Position numbers and translations under genes: made by a program. A stretch of DNA of 64,000 nucleotides. Origin: Pedobacter alluvionis. Lineage in GTDB: Bacteria > Bacteroidota > Bacteroidia > Sphingobacteriales > Sphingobacteriaceae. The notes beneath the pieces are model-generated. The model was not told the origin of the DNA and made no database searches. It saw only the letters and a list, made by a program, of their open reading frames with translations. This document shows positions 25,884-34,067 of the stretch, one piece after another. Position 1 is the stretch's first letter, and each line of letters starts with the position of its first letter. The stretch spans positions 1,328,504-1,392,503 of the forward strand of contig NZ_RCCK01000011.1 in assembly GCF_003664035.1 (NCBI RefSeq), read 5' to 3'.

Positions 25884-26101
25884 ATTCTACAATATAAATT
25901 TATCTTATTAAAGAAAGTGCTTCCCCCTTTATTTTTTCTATGAAAGATTGCCTGTTCGTAGACTACACTTTCCGTTTCATCATCAGAAATAAATTTTAAT
26001 CCGATTGGTTCATTTGGAATTCTAATTGCAACTAACTTTCCTCCACCTAAAAATATTATTTGATAATTTTCGATAGGCACTTGCTGATTCAAATTCTGTT
26101 T
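25847..26101 (-). pseudogene. 3' fragment of a lipoprotein immunity-like gene
   Basis: The frame starts directly after the 324-aa gene and reads VPIENYQIIFLGGGKLVAIR, then VVYEQAIFHRKNKGGSTF. This matches only the last about 70 residues of the 324-aa (PFDNYEMKIYGNGKLVTLVI, TWGAILHKPKGSKTFEV) and 319-aa lipoproteins. There is no signal peptide or N-terminal domain and the only start is a TTG at 26092. It then runs past the normal end into the 153-aa gene. It is a truncated tandem copy, as left when immunity genes recombine. Confidence 0.7.
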
Positions 26102-26106
26102 TTATG

Positions 26107-27081
26107 TTATTTTCTAATAACTTCGAAAGTTTTTGAACCTTTAGGTTTGTGTAATATTGCTCCCCAAGTTGTTATCCTTCCTTTAGGTGTTTTGCTCATC
26201 AAAGCATTCCAGTTTTTGTACTTACCATTGGGTATAACCAGTGTGACTAACTTGCCATTTCCATAGATTTTCATTTCATAATTATCAAAAGGTTGCATAT
26301 TTCCAGGACATAGTTTCAACATTTTTTCCTTATTGTTTTGATAATCAATCTTTGAATCTTCAGGTATGGTATAGGTAACAATGTCCAATTCCTCATCTTC
26401 TTTTTTACATAATTTAAGGAATTCATCAATTTTTCCCTCATTGAGCAAATCTTTTAAATAAGAAAAATATTCAACTACCTCTTTTTGCAAAATATCTTTA
26501 TCTATTTTTTTCAAATCTTGACTTTCACTCCAACCTTTTACTCGGTAAGGCAACCCTTTAACATCTACCTCCCAAGTTTGCTCCCAAAAGGGAACTTTTT
26601 TTGAAGGGGCATAAAGCTTCAACTCGCTTTTGGCATAGTCTATTTCATTTGAATAGCCTAAAGGAACATCTTTGTTTGGAACAATTTTGGAAAAATAAAT
26701 GTGCCATCTTGCGGTTTCGTTAAAAATGATATCTTTTGGCGATACCATTTTATCGACGGAATCTTCTTTAGGAAGAAATCTGATTTTTAAGGTATGTTTT
26801 CCATTCCCTAATAAGTAAGGATTCAATTCAGTTGTATTACTTATGTTATTTCCATAGTAGAAATCAATAAGTATATCATCCAAATAAAGTTCGTAAGGAG
26901 ATAGTGCATTAACGTGAGCTATATAGCCTATTTTACCTGTTGTTGAATGAGCGCTTTCTTGTCTATTCATCTTTTCAGAGTTAGGGTTATTCCTATTTTG
27001 TGATTTTTGTTCGCAATTACAAAAAATCAATAAAATTGCTAATAAGGTTAAACTAATTTTTATATAATATCTATTTTCCAT
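26107..27081 (-). CDS. Lipoprotein, putative immunity to the 977-aa effector
   Basis: A 324-aa lipoprotein (signal ending LLIFCNC). Beyond a short linker it has a strand-rich domain (PYELYLDDILIDFYYG, LNPYLLGNGKHTLKIRFLP), the WEVDVKGLPYRVKGW motif and a C-terminal block (MKIYGNGKLVTLVIP). Its start lies inside the end of the 977-aa gene (22-bp overlap), which strongly implies co-translation with that candidate effector. With one full paralog and one fragment downstream it is part of a small expanding family. Immunity by binding in the periplasm is inferred. Confidence 0.7.
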   Translation of the reverse strand: MENRYYIKISLTLLAILLIFCNCEQKSQNRNNPNSEKMNRQESAHSTTGKIGYIAHVNALSPYELYLDDILIDFYYGNNISNTTELNPYLLGNGKHTLKIRFLPKEDSVDKMVSPKDIIFNETARWHIYFSKIVPNKDVPLGYSNEIDYAKSELKLYAPSKKVPFWEQTWEVDVKGLPYRVKGWSESQDLKKIDKDILQKEVVEYFSYLKDLLNEGKIDEFLKLCKKEDEELDIVTYTIPEDSKIDYQNNKEKMLKLCPGNMQPFDNYEMKIYGNGKLVTLVIPNGKYKNWNALMSKTPKGRITTWGAILHKPKGSKTFEVIRK

Positions 27082-29981
27082 GGATCTTTGGGGTCTATTA
27101 TTGAAAATTTATGATCAGGCTCCTCTTCCGGTTCTCCTGTATCTTGTTTAGTTTTATCTTTAATACTAAATTTTAACCAGACTTTACCCGTCAGTCCTTC
27201 AAATTTCAGCAAAGCTGGACATTTATTATTTCTTTTATCATGAGTTGCCCTAACCTCGAATTTGGCTTTTCCTTCTATACGTGCGTCGGCGGAAGCGGAA
27301 CCAATTCCCTCTATACTTGCATTTACATCAACACCTGCATTAAGATATATTTCAATAGGAATATAAATTTGCACCTCACCACCATCCCAGCCATCAACGC
27401 TATGGTATTCTAATGCTTTAATTTCTACATTAAAATCAACTTTTGCCCCTACATTTATATAATAATCAATCCTTACAGCTCCTAAAGTTAAATAATTTAC
27501 TTTTTTAACTATTTGTGACAATCTATACATCGCTTGGCCAATAGGTCCAATAAACTGAGCAAAGAATAACAAATCTAATTCGCCTTTGATTCCGAAAAGT
27601 GGTTTTGCAGCAAACTCTAAAAAATAAAACGCCCCAATTTCATTCGGTTTAGATTTACTCTGAGCAAACTTACCTTGTATTCCACCACTAAATGCAGGTG
27701 TGGATACTTCTATTCTGAATGGAAGCCCCCTTCCTTTCCTCAGCTTCCAACGTGCCGCCATCTTTTTACTAGAAGGCGAGCCATCTGTAGTTCTTGCAGT
27801 TCCGCTTGCAATAGCGGCCTCTCCTTCTTTTGCTTCATCAGCAAAAGTAATTTCTTTAAATATTTCGTAGGCCTTCAACAAAAAATTTATAGCATTTAAA
27901 AGCGGGAATCCATCTCCGGGAATTAGGGGATTCTCTTCACCATCAATTTTAAAACCAGCTTCAAAATCTAATTCATATTTTTTTATCTTCCAGTTTTTTT
28001 CCTTTTCTTTTAGCCTACTTTCTTTAAGTTTCTTATTTTGACCTTTTTCCGTAAAAAACTCTCTATATTTATAATTAGGAGTTTGCCTTACATATACTGG
28101 TTCTTTCGTCTCGTATTTCACATTAATCCACCATTCCAAATTAGGAAAAACCCTTGTCCTTACTAATTGATTGGGATATCTGCAAGTGGATACAGGCACA
28201 AAGTACTGTTGAACAAAATAATCTTTCCAAAAAATATACCTTGCCACCCATGCAATTTCTTTAACTTTTAGATTGGCTGCAGAATATTGTGCGTCAATTT
28301 CGTAGCCTATAGCTTTGAGGATGGCATTATCATAGCTTTTGTTATAAAGATATTTAAGCTTTAGCTTTAACTTATCCTCTCCTACATAATCATAATCTGT
28401 GCCAAAAATTAAATTTTGAACTTTTTCAACATCATATGCCGGTTGCTGCTCGTCAACTATAACATCGGTATCGTTTTCATTTTCTGCTGTTACATCAATG
28501 TTCGATTTTCGTAATTGCTTTTTATGTTTTGTATCTTCAACTCTTTCGTAATCGTTTCCTAACTTTTTAGCTGCCAATATGGTATCCATCAGGAAAACAT
28601 TTTCTTTGCTATCGTGCTTTTCGTTTTTAGGCAACATTACCCCCATGCACATTACGCCCTTATTATGTAATTCTTTTAAAGAAATTAATACGTCTTTTTT
28701 GGCATCGCCCCTAATAATATCAAATGTTTGTGAAGTTTTATCTCCACTATCGGCCAATTTATTTTCGTCAAAAATAACAAACGGCTTTCTATCTTTATCT
28801 GCCACATCACTGATTTCGATCATAGAATATCCACAAGGATCATATTCTTTCCTTGTGTATTGTACATCGCCAATGTATTGTATCTGGTTGTTCTTTTTTG
28901 CTTCAAGTTCCTTTAAGATTACATCAAGGCTATTATACTTTACGACAAAAAAATGGCTGCTTGGTATTTCCTCTATTTTATTATCGACCGTCTGTACCCA
29001 TTGCGAGTTTTTTGGCATAGACGTATAGATCTTCCCACTCTTTTTATTTTTAATGACGATCATCACATAATATTTTTTTGTGGGTTCCGCCTTATGATTT
29101 TTATGAAATTTATCTTTCCAATCTAATTCTATAGTAATAGGCACTTCAAAACTACAATTTGCATTTGTACTAACACCCGATTGTTCTTCAGCGTATTTAT
29201 TTAATTCTGATTCAACCAATGGCTTGTCTAATATGAACTTATATTCAGGATCGCAGCTGTATGCCCTTGCTATTGTACTTGCCGTTGTTTGGCCATCACC
29301 AGCTTCATCTAATAGTTCAATCGTAAGGCTTAAATCTTTCCATTCGGCTGAAAGATCTAAATTAATGCCAGCTGAAATAAGATTTTTGCCATTGAGGCCT
29401 TTAATAGGGAGCATGTGGGTAGAGAAATACAGCTTGATGGTCGTATTATAATTATAGAAACCATCATTAATTCCTACCTCGGGATTATTTTCGATATTCT
29501 TTTGTCTGTCAAAATAGTGGCCCCTAATTTCAGGAGCTTGGTTCACCGCCATAAAAGGAAAAGCGATACCATCACCAGGCTCATCTATAAATAAAAGCAT
29601 CACATATCCTGTACCTTCCCAAATTGGACTATCTTGTGCAACAGGTGAAAATGAAATTTGGGTTCCCTGGATATAGTTTTTATCAATCCCGTATTTCTTT
29701 ATCGGAACCGTACCATTTTCCTTAATGAAATAACCCCAAACGTCTTGTTTAGCTTTATTTGTTTCAAGCTTAGAAAAGGAATAACTTAAAATATATGCCC
29801 ATTTTAATTGAGTTCTAGCTGTTTCTTTTGTAGGGATAAAATTTGGTTCAAAATTCTCATTGGTTTCAAAATCCACAAAAAATTTATGGTCTTTTCCTAT
29901 CAGCATCAGCACTGAAGAATTATCACCAACGACAAATTTCTTACCATCTACTTCGTAATAGCAACTTTTAATTTTTTTCAT
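27060..29981 (-). CDS. Large uncharacterised protein, candidate T6SS effector
   Basis: About 973 aa from ATG at 29981 (1 bp after the PAAR-like stop; another ATG lies four codons upstream). No signal peptide. The N-terminal half is beta-rich (SPIWEGTGYVMLLFIDE, IKLYFSTHMLP, SAEWKDLSLTIELLDEAGDG). The middle has a basic, charged linker (GQNKKLKESRLKEKEKN). The C-terminal about 250 residues have alternating hydrophobic strands and a Gly/Ala-rich pattern (GIKGELDLLFFAQFIGPIGQ, INVGAKVDFNVEIKAL, LNAGVDVNASIEGIGSASAD) like an amphipathic beta-sheet that could enter a membrane. I recognise no enzyme motif. Place between a PAAR-like tip and a lipoprotein argues for an effector acting outside the cytoplasm. 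Confidence 0.7.
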   Translation of the reverse strand: MKKIKSCYYEVDGKKFVVGDNSSVLMLIGKDHKFFVDFETNENFEPNFIPTKETARTQLKWAYILSYSFSKLETNKAKQDVWGYFIKENGTVPIKKYGIDKNYIQGTQISFSPVAQDSPIWEGTGYVMLLFIDEPGDGIAFPFMAVNQAPEIRGHYFDRQKNIENNPEVGINDGFYNYNTTIKLYFSTHMLPIKGLNGKNLISAGINLDLSAEWKDLSLTIELLDEAGDGQTTASTIARAYSCDPEYKFILDKPLVESELNKYAEEQSGVSTNANCSFEVPITIELDWKDKFHKNHKAEPTKKYYVMIVIKNKKSGKIYTSMPKNSQWVQTVDNKIEEIPSSHFFVVKYNSLDVILKELEAKKNNQIQYIGDVQYTRKEYDPCGYSMIEISDVADKDRKPFVIFDENKLADSGDKTSQTFDIIRGDAKKDVLISLKELHNKGVMCMGVMLPKNEKHDSKENVFLMDTILAAKKLGNDYERVEDTKHKKQLRKSNIDVTAENENDTDVIVDEQQPAYDVEKVQNLIFGTDYDYVGEDKLKLKLKYLYNKSYDNAILKAIGYEIDAQYSAANLKVKEIAWVARYIFWKDYFVQQYFVPVSTCRYPNQLVRTRVFPNLEWWINVKYETKEPVYVRQTPNYKYREFFTEKGQNKKLKESRLKEKEKNWKIKKYELDFEAGFKIDGEENPLIPGDGFPLLNAINFLLKAYEIFKEITFADEAKEGEAAIASGTARTTDGSPSSKKMAARWKLRKGRGLPFRIEVSTPAFSGGIQGKFAQSKSKPNEIGAFYFLEFAAKPLFGIKGELDLLFFAQFIGPIGQAMYRLSQIVKKVNYLTLGAVRIDYYINVGAKVDFNVEIKALEYHSVDGWDGGEVQIYIPIEIYLNAGVDVNASIEGIGSASADARIEGKAKFEVRATHDKRNNKCPALLKFEGLTGKVWLKFSIKDKTKQDTGEPEEEPDHKFSIIDPKDPWKIDII

Positions 29982-29982
29982 C

Positions 29983-30468
29983 TTACTTAGCATTTAAGTA
30001 TTCATAAGGAGATGGCACATTCATTTGCTTTATATTCACCAATGGGTTAATCTGCGATTGTTGCTCTTCATCAGCATTATCAATATTTTGCTGAGAAGGT
30101 TGCCCTTTCTGCCCTGTTTTGGCAAAAAAGATACAGGGCGAACCACTAATGGTACAAACACCTTTGCTATCTTCTACCAAAACCTGTCCGCTGTTAATTA
30201 ATACCATATCTTTATACATGCCCTTCCATTCGGTTAGTGCAGGCAAACAGGGTTTAAAACCACCAGGGGTTGGCTGAAGTTTACATTGGCCAAAGGTGTT
30301 TTTTTCAAAAGTCATTCCGATATCTACATGAGACGCAATTAATTTTTGTGCGCCATCTTTATCGTTCACAAAATGCTTTTGCTGGGTAAGTACTTTCAAT
30401 TTATCGGTTGTGGTACCAAACTGGCATTGGCAGGTGGCACCTTGTACAATGATTTCTTTTTGTGACAT
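29983..30468 (-). CDS. DUF4280 PAAR-like protein
   Basis: 161 aa with the DUF4280 pattern: VQGATCQCQFGTTTDKLKVL, HVDIGMTFEKNTFGQCKL, PCLPALTEWKGMYKDMVLIN, VCTISGSPCIFFAKTGQKG. This family forms PAAR-like caps on Bacteroidota T6SS spikes and carries the downstream toxin. The last 30 residues are Gln/Asn-rich and flexible. It starts 16 bp after the 327-aa gene and ends next to the 977-aa gene, so it probably loads that protein onto VgrG. Confidence 0.9.
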   Translation of the reverse strand: MSQKEIIVQGATCQCQFGTTTDKLKVLTQQKHFVNDKDGAQKLIASHVDIGMTFEKNTFGQCKLQPTPGGFKPCLPALTEWKGMYKDMVLINSGQVLVEDSKGVCTISGSPCIFFAKTGQKGQPSQQNIDNADEEQQSQINPLVNIKQMNVPSPYEYLNAK

Positions 30469-30484
30469 TTCTCTTCTCCGTTGT

Positions 30485-31468
30485 TTAACCCAATATTCTT
30501 GCCCAAAATCCCTTTTTCTTTTCAGCAGGAAAATGATCGGTCTCCCCTTGAGTTAACGATTGCTGATTTGCTTCCGAAATGCTGTTTTCAATTTCATAAG
30601 CAGAGAAAAAGATGCGTTTTATACTTATTTCTTCACTGTTTTCCTTTTTATACAGGTTCCAATCAACTTGGACGTGCTTAAGCAAACCTCCATCCTGATC
30701 TAAATCGAAAGTCGCATTTAGCTTCATTTTAAGAGAACCCTTACGATTCAATAGTGTACTTTGTTCCTTAGTAACATCACTTTCTGAAGAAAAATGCATC
30801 TTGATTGTACCATAATCGGTATTGTTCGGCTCAACTGTTTGAACGCCTTCAAATGCAAGGCTATGGTAAGCGATAACCGGAAAAAAGAAGGTGCTTTGCT
30901 GAGATAAGTTACTATCGTAGGCCAGATACTGCGGATGAAAAAATACACTCCAGAACATATCTGCCCTTAGTGCATATTCCAGTTCAGAACTATTCGATAT
31001 CTTTTTCTCCATCTTTTCTAAATATAGTTCGGCGTATCTGCCTTCATACTTATCAGAGATCTTTTCGGCTACCTGTTTCCAGCGGTTTAGGATTTCTCGG
31101 TGATTAACAATCCCTCTAAATATTTCGTTCCTGGAATTTACATCAACCTTTAGGGGATATATTGCACCCATGCTCATATTGGCCAGTTGTTCCCCAACAA
31201 AATCAGGCTCATGCCTGTCTATAAAAAGGTCCGTTTTATCAAAGCATAACTGCCAAACTTTATTTTCATCCCTAAATTGGTTCACCTTGAGGTGGATCTG
31301 GTAATCTAATCTTTTTGTCGCTTCTTGATTGCCATCGTCATAATATTTAATGGTAATGCCATAGCTCCTTGCAGAACGTGGTCTAGGAGCAAAATCAATC
31401 GCATGATCGATATTGAGCTTAATTTTGCCCTGAGCTGCAGAATTTGAAAGGCTATTTACTTTTTCCAT
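30485..31468 (-). CDS. Unknown 327-aa protein, relative of the 313-aa module-1 protein
   Basis: Soluble, no signal. It contains IHLKVNQFRDENKVWQLCFD early, the LKVDVNSRNEIFRGIVN, ILNRWKQVAEKI, YALRADMFWSVFF series shared with the 313-aa protein (14176-15117), and a late strand-rich region (KMKLNATFDLDQDGGLLKHV). It sits between the Tle1 phospholipase and the DUF4280 tip, 12 bp and 16 bp away. Possible roles are effector adaptor or chaperone (like Tap/Tec/EagR proteins elsewhere, to which I see no similarity). Function is inferred from position only. Confidence 0.65.
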   Translation of the reverse strand: MEKVNSLSNSAAQGKIKLNIDHAIDFAPRPRSARSYGITIKYYDDGNQEATKRLDYQIHLKVNQFRDENKVWQLCFDKTDLFIDRHEPDFVGEQLANMSMGAIYPLKVDVNSRNEIFRGIVNHREILNRWKQVAEKISDKYEGRYAELYLEKMEKKISNSSELEYALRADMFWSVFFHPQYLAYDSNLSQQSTFFFPVIAYHSLAFEGVQTVEPNNTDYGTIKMHFSSESDVTKEQSTLLNRKGSLKMKLNATFDLDQDGGLLKHVQVDWNLYKKENSEEISIKRIFFSAYEIENSISEANQQSLTQGETDHFPAEKKKGFWARILG

Positions 31469-31479
31469 AACCGAGCGTA

Positions 31480-32853
31480 TTAATAAGTAACCCTATTACC
31501 ATCGGCATTGGGGGCCATAGGCTGTACGACACCGTAAGAACTTTTTCTATCTGCCGACCAATGCAAATACTGGTTTCTCAATTTGTGAAGGTCTTCCTGC
31601 TGTTGCCTTCGTACAGGATCCTTGGGTAATTCTGCTGAAAAAACATAAGGTGATCCATTAGCCATTACATAATCTCTAAGCGTAGCTTTGACTCTAAGCA
31701 ACAGGGGATTGCCATTAATGGTATATTTTGTTTCGGTTTTACTTTTAGCGAGTGGCAAATTATGATTTTGACTATGCTCTGCCATATACTGTAAGGGAAT
31801 ATAACTATACTCTTTGTAAATAAACCTCGTTCCCTCAAGAGCCCAGTACATATTACCGCCGGTAACTTTCAATTGATTTTCCTTATACCAGGCCTCTTTT
31901 ATAAGTTTAGCTTTAAAGGCGTCCAGATTGCCTTTAAGCGTCCACGAGGTAGCCAATTCCGATACTACTTCTGTATCTGTTTCGTAACTTCCTCCAATAT
32001 CACTGTGTACTCCAGGAAAAACCCGTTCCCTGCCTACATTTGTATGTGTTAAAGAAAAATTCTTACGGTGCTCATTTTCAGCTACAAAATGGACAACATT
32101 TTGTGCACGACCAATTTGGTTGAGGTGTAACTCTTCAACATCGTTGAAATTAGGGGATACACTAAAATATTTTGAATACGACGATACGGTATCAAAAATA
32201 CCTAAAAACCTTACTTTAATCTGGTTGGGAGATATTTTCAGTCCGGCAGCGCTAAACATTTCGCCTAAATGCCCACAAGCCGGCATTACCTCTAAACTTG
32301 TTGCTTCCCCGTCTGAATCAAATCTTGACGTGATTCCAGTGTGTGGGTCTGTAATGGTACTTGACCGATATTCATTTTTACCAATCTCGTAAACAAAATT
32401 TCTTGCTGCTGCTGCACCCCTGCTAAAACCAAATACATCGAAAGTAATACTTCTTAATTTCTTTTTCCCATTGCTTTTTATCGGGACTTTCAGTTTATCG
32501 GTGAAAATTTTTTCACAGGCCTTTCTCACTTTTCCCCTTATCCCTGTGCTTCCGGTACCGAAAGCATAGCCCATTTGACTATCTTTTTGCCTATCTTCAG
32601 TACCAATACCTTCCAAATAAATACTATGACTTTTATCATAAATATCCCATAGTCTGGCGACATTAGACCAATCGTTCTGATAGCTGCTATCGCTATCTGT
32701 GCCGTTACGCTGGTAAGTAGGTGTATTGGCTCTACGCTCTTGAGAATTATTCATATTGTTTTTTGTTCCATCAAAAAATACCCCTACAAAAAGATCTAAA
32801 TACTCTACTTTATCGTTTGTCGGCACATAATTGCCCAATTTAACGCTCGTCAT
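31480..32853 (-). CDS. Tle1-type phospholipase effector (DUF2235)
   Basis: A 457-aa alpha/beta hydrolase of the T6SS lipase family Tle1. The N-terminus has the DUF2235 start LDLFVGVFFDGTKNN; the nucleophile is Ser144 in VFGFSRGAAAARNF (GxSxG); an acid lies in VRFLGIFDTVSSYS, and the catalytic His lies in RVFPGVHSDIGGSYE. Family members cleave membrane phospholipids of target cells (phospholipase A2 activity). No signal peptide. Directly upstream is a DUF2931 lipoprotein, 1 bp before its start, the probable immunity partner. Confidence 0.92.
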   Translation of the reverse strand: MTSVKLGNYVPTNDKVEYLDLFVGVFFDGTKNNMNNSQERRANTPTYQRNGTDSDSSYQNDWSNVARLWDIYDKSHSIYLEGIGTEDRQKDSQMGYAFGTGSTGIRGKVRKACEKIFTDKLKVPIKSNGKKKLRSITFDVFGFSRGAAAARNFVYEIGKNEYRSSTITDPHTGITSRFDSDGEATSLEVMPACGHLGEMFSAAGLKISPNQIKVRFLGIFDTVSSYSKYFSVSPNFNDVEELHLNQIGRAQNVVHFVAENEHRKNFSLTHTNVGRERVFPGVHSDIGGSYETDTEVVSELATSWTLKGNLDAFKAKLIKEAWYKENQLKVTGGNMYWALEGTRFIYKEYSYIPLQYMAEHSQNHNLPLAKSKTETKYTINGNPLLLRVKATLRDYVMANGSPYVFSAELPKDPVRRQQQEDLHKLRNQYLHWSADRKSSYGVVQPMAPNADGNRVTY

Positions 32854-32854
32854 A

Positions 32855-33895
32855 CTAATCTACTTTACTGATATCGATTTTCGCTCTTTTAAGCTGAATT
32901 TCTTCTGTACTATTTTTTAGCGATATTTTTGCTCCTTTTCCGTCTGCATTCAGCGATACAACCAGGTCTATCTCACTAGAGTTCCCCAGCTTCTCAAAAG
33001 AAGTCATTGTTTCTTTTTCATCAAAAGGTTTTATTTCAAGCCCATATTTCGTTCCGTTTTCCTTTTTCCAAACCAATGTAATGTATTTCGGTACGGCCCT
33101 GGAAACGTATGGATTAGCTGTCAGATCTTCTCCAAACCGATTTTCTTCTTCACCGTTAAGGAAGTTGTAATAGCATAATATCAACTGATCTCCAACGGGT
33201 AAATGAACTTCTGGATGCCAAGGGTATTTTTTGCGGTAAAGTTCATAGACAACGGGATCTGGCATGCCTTCAGTTTTAATGCGTTCTAAAATTTCCGGCT
33301 TCATAATCATTTTATCTTCCAGTGTAAGTGTGATAAAATTCGGTTCCAACATGTACTTTGCATTGGGATAAGCCTGTTCTTTTGAAATAGTCGTTTCATT
33401 GGCCTCAAAAGCACCCACTTCAGTTTGGAAACCTGGGCCGCTAAGCCAAACCACGACTTTACCTTTTGGCGCCAGACCAATTTTGATCAACGTGTAGTTA
33501 TCTTTTTTATTGGTCAGGTCATCCTTAAATCCGTCATGGAATAACTGGGTAATGCGGGCCTTATCTAATTTCCATTTACCGGTATAAAATTTCTTTTCCA
33601 TCAGCGATAGCCAGGTAAAACTTAACGAATCCGGTGCTTCCATCTGTTTGGTCGTTACGCTCATCACACCGCCATCGTTTCCCCATCCAGTGTTCTGCGT
33701 ACCCCAAATGGCATCAAAACCATAGGTAAAATCTTTGGCTATGATGGCTCCTTTATAAACTTCCATCGGATATTCTTCGGGAGCTGAAACCGTACCTGTC
33801 CACTCAAATTTTTCTTCCATTTTTTGTCCTTTGCAACTTGTTATCGCCAGTAAAATGAACGCCAGCAATAAATACCTGTTTTTTTTAAAACTCAT
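32855..33895 (-). CDS. DUF2931 lipoprotein, probable immunity to Tle1
   Basis: A 346-aa lipoprotein (signal LLAFILLAITSC). It has the DUF2931 pattern: EWTGTVSAPEEYPMEVYKGA, WGTQNTGWGNDGGV, SLSFTWLSLMEKKFYTGKW, IKIGLAPKGKVVVWLSGPG. DUF2931 proteins are common beside T6SS lipases in Bacteroidota. It precedes the lipase gene by 1 bp and overlaps the upstream 57-codon gene (ATGA), so all are one translational unit. Immunity is an inference from family context; the protein would act in the periplasm where phospholipase attacks. Confidence 0.8.
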   Translation of the reverse strand: MSFKKNRYLLLAFILLAITSCKGQKMEEKFEWTGTVSAPEEYPMEVYKGAIIAKDFTYGFDAIWGTQNTGWGNDGGVMSVTTKQMEAPDSLSFTWLSLMEKKFYTGKWKLDKARITQLFHDGFKDDLTNKKDNYTLIKIGLAPKGKVVVWLSGPGFQTEVGAFEANETTISKEQAYPNAKYMLEPNFITLTLEDKMIMKPEILERIKTEGMPDPVVYELYRKKYPWHPEVHLPVGDQLILCYYNFLNGEEENRFGEDLTANPYVSRAVPKYITLVWKKENGTKYGLEIKPFDEKETMTSFEKLGNSSEIDLVVSLNADGKGAKISLKNSTEEIQLKRAKIDISKVD

Positions 33896-34065
33896 GATTT
33901 GTTACCACTTGATACAATTTTCTTGCTGCTGGCCAATGATAAATTTTGCGAAGTAGCTTCAACATTCATTACCTGAGCAATCTTTTCCAATTTAACGCCA
34001 ACACGCAATTCGTATTTTTGAATCACTTCTATCGTGATATTCTTTGCCTGTTTTATGATTGCCAT
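33892..34065 (-). CDS. Small 57-aa T6SS-linked protein behind vgrG 2
   Basis: Too short for usual ORF cut-offs but well supported. The ATG lies 2 bp after the vgrG stop and the TGA overlaps the DUF2931 ATG (ATGA, 33892-33895), so it is coupled on both sides. It reads MAIIKQAKNITIEVIQKY, ELRVGVKLEKIAQVMN, VEATSQNLSLASSKKI, VSSGNKS. The short polar/hydrophobic strand pattern with Asn/Ser turns resembles the needle tail of VgrG proteins (IVELNSAEKSNLF just upstream) and could be a detached tip or adaptor piece. Its function is unknown. Confidence 0.7.
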   Translation of the reverse strand: MAIIKQAKNITIEVIQKYELRVGVKLEKIAQVMNVEATSQNLSLASSKKIVSSGNKS

Positions 34066-34067
34066 AG

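Noticed and set aside
28579..29028. 149-codon frame antisense to the 977-aa gene
   Set aside because: Shadow of the longer gene; Ser/Phe/Leu-rich and without start context. The same holds for the plus-strand frames opposite the adhesin at 61949-62738.
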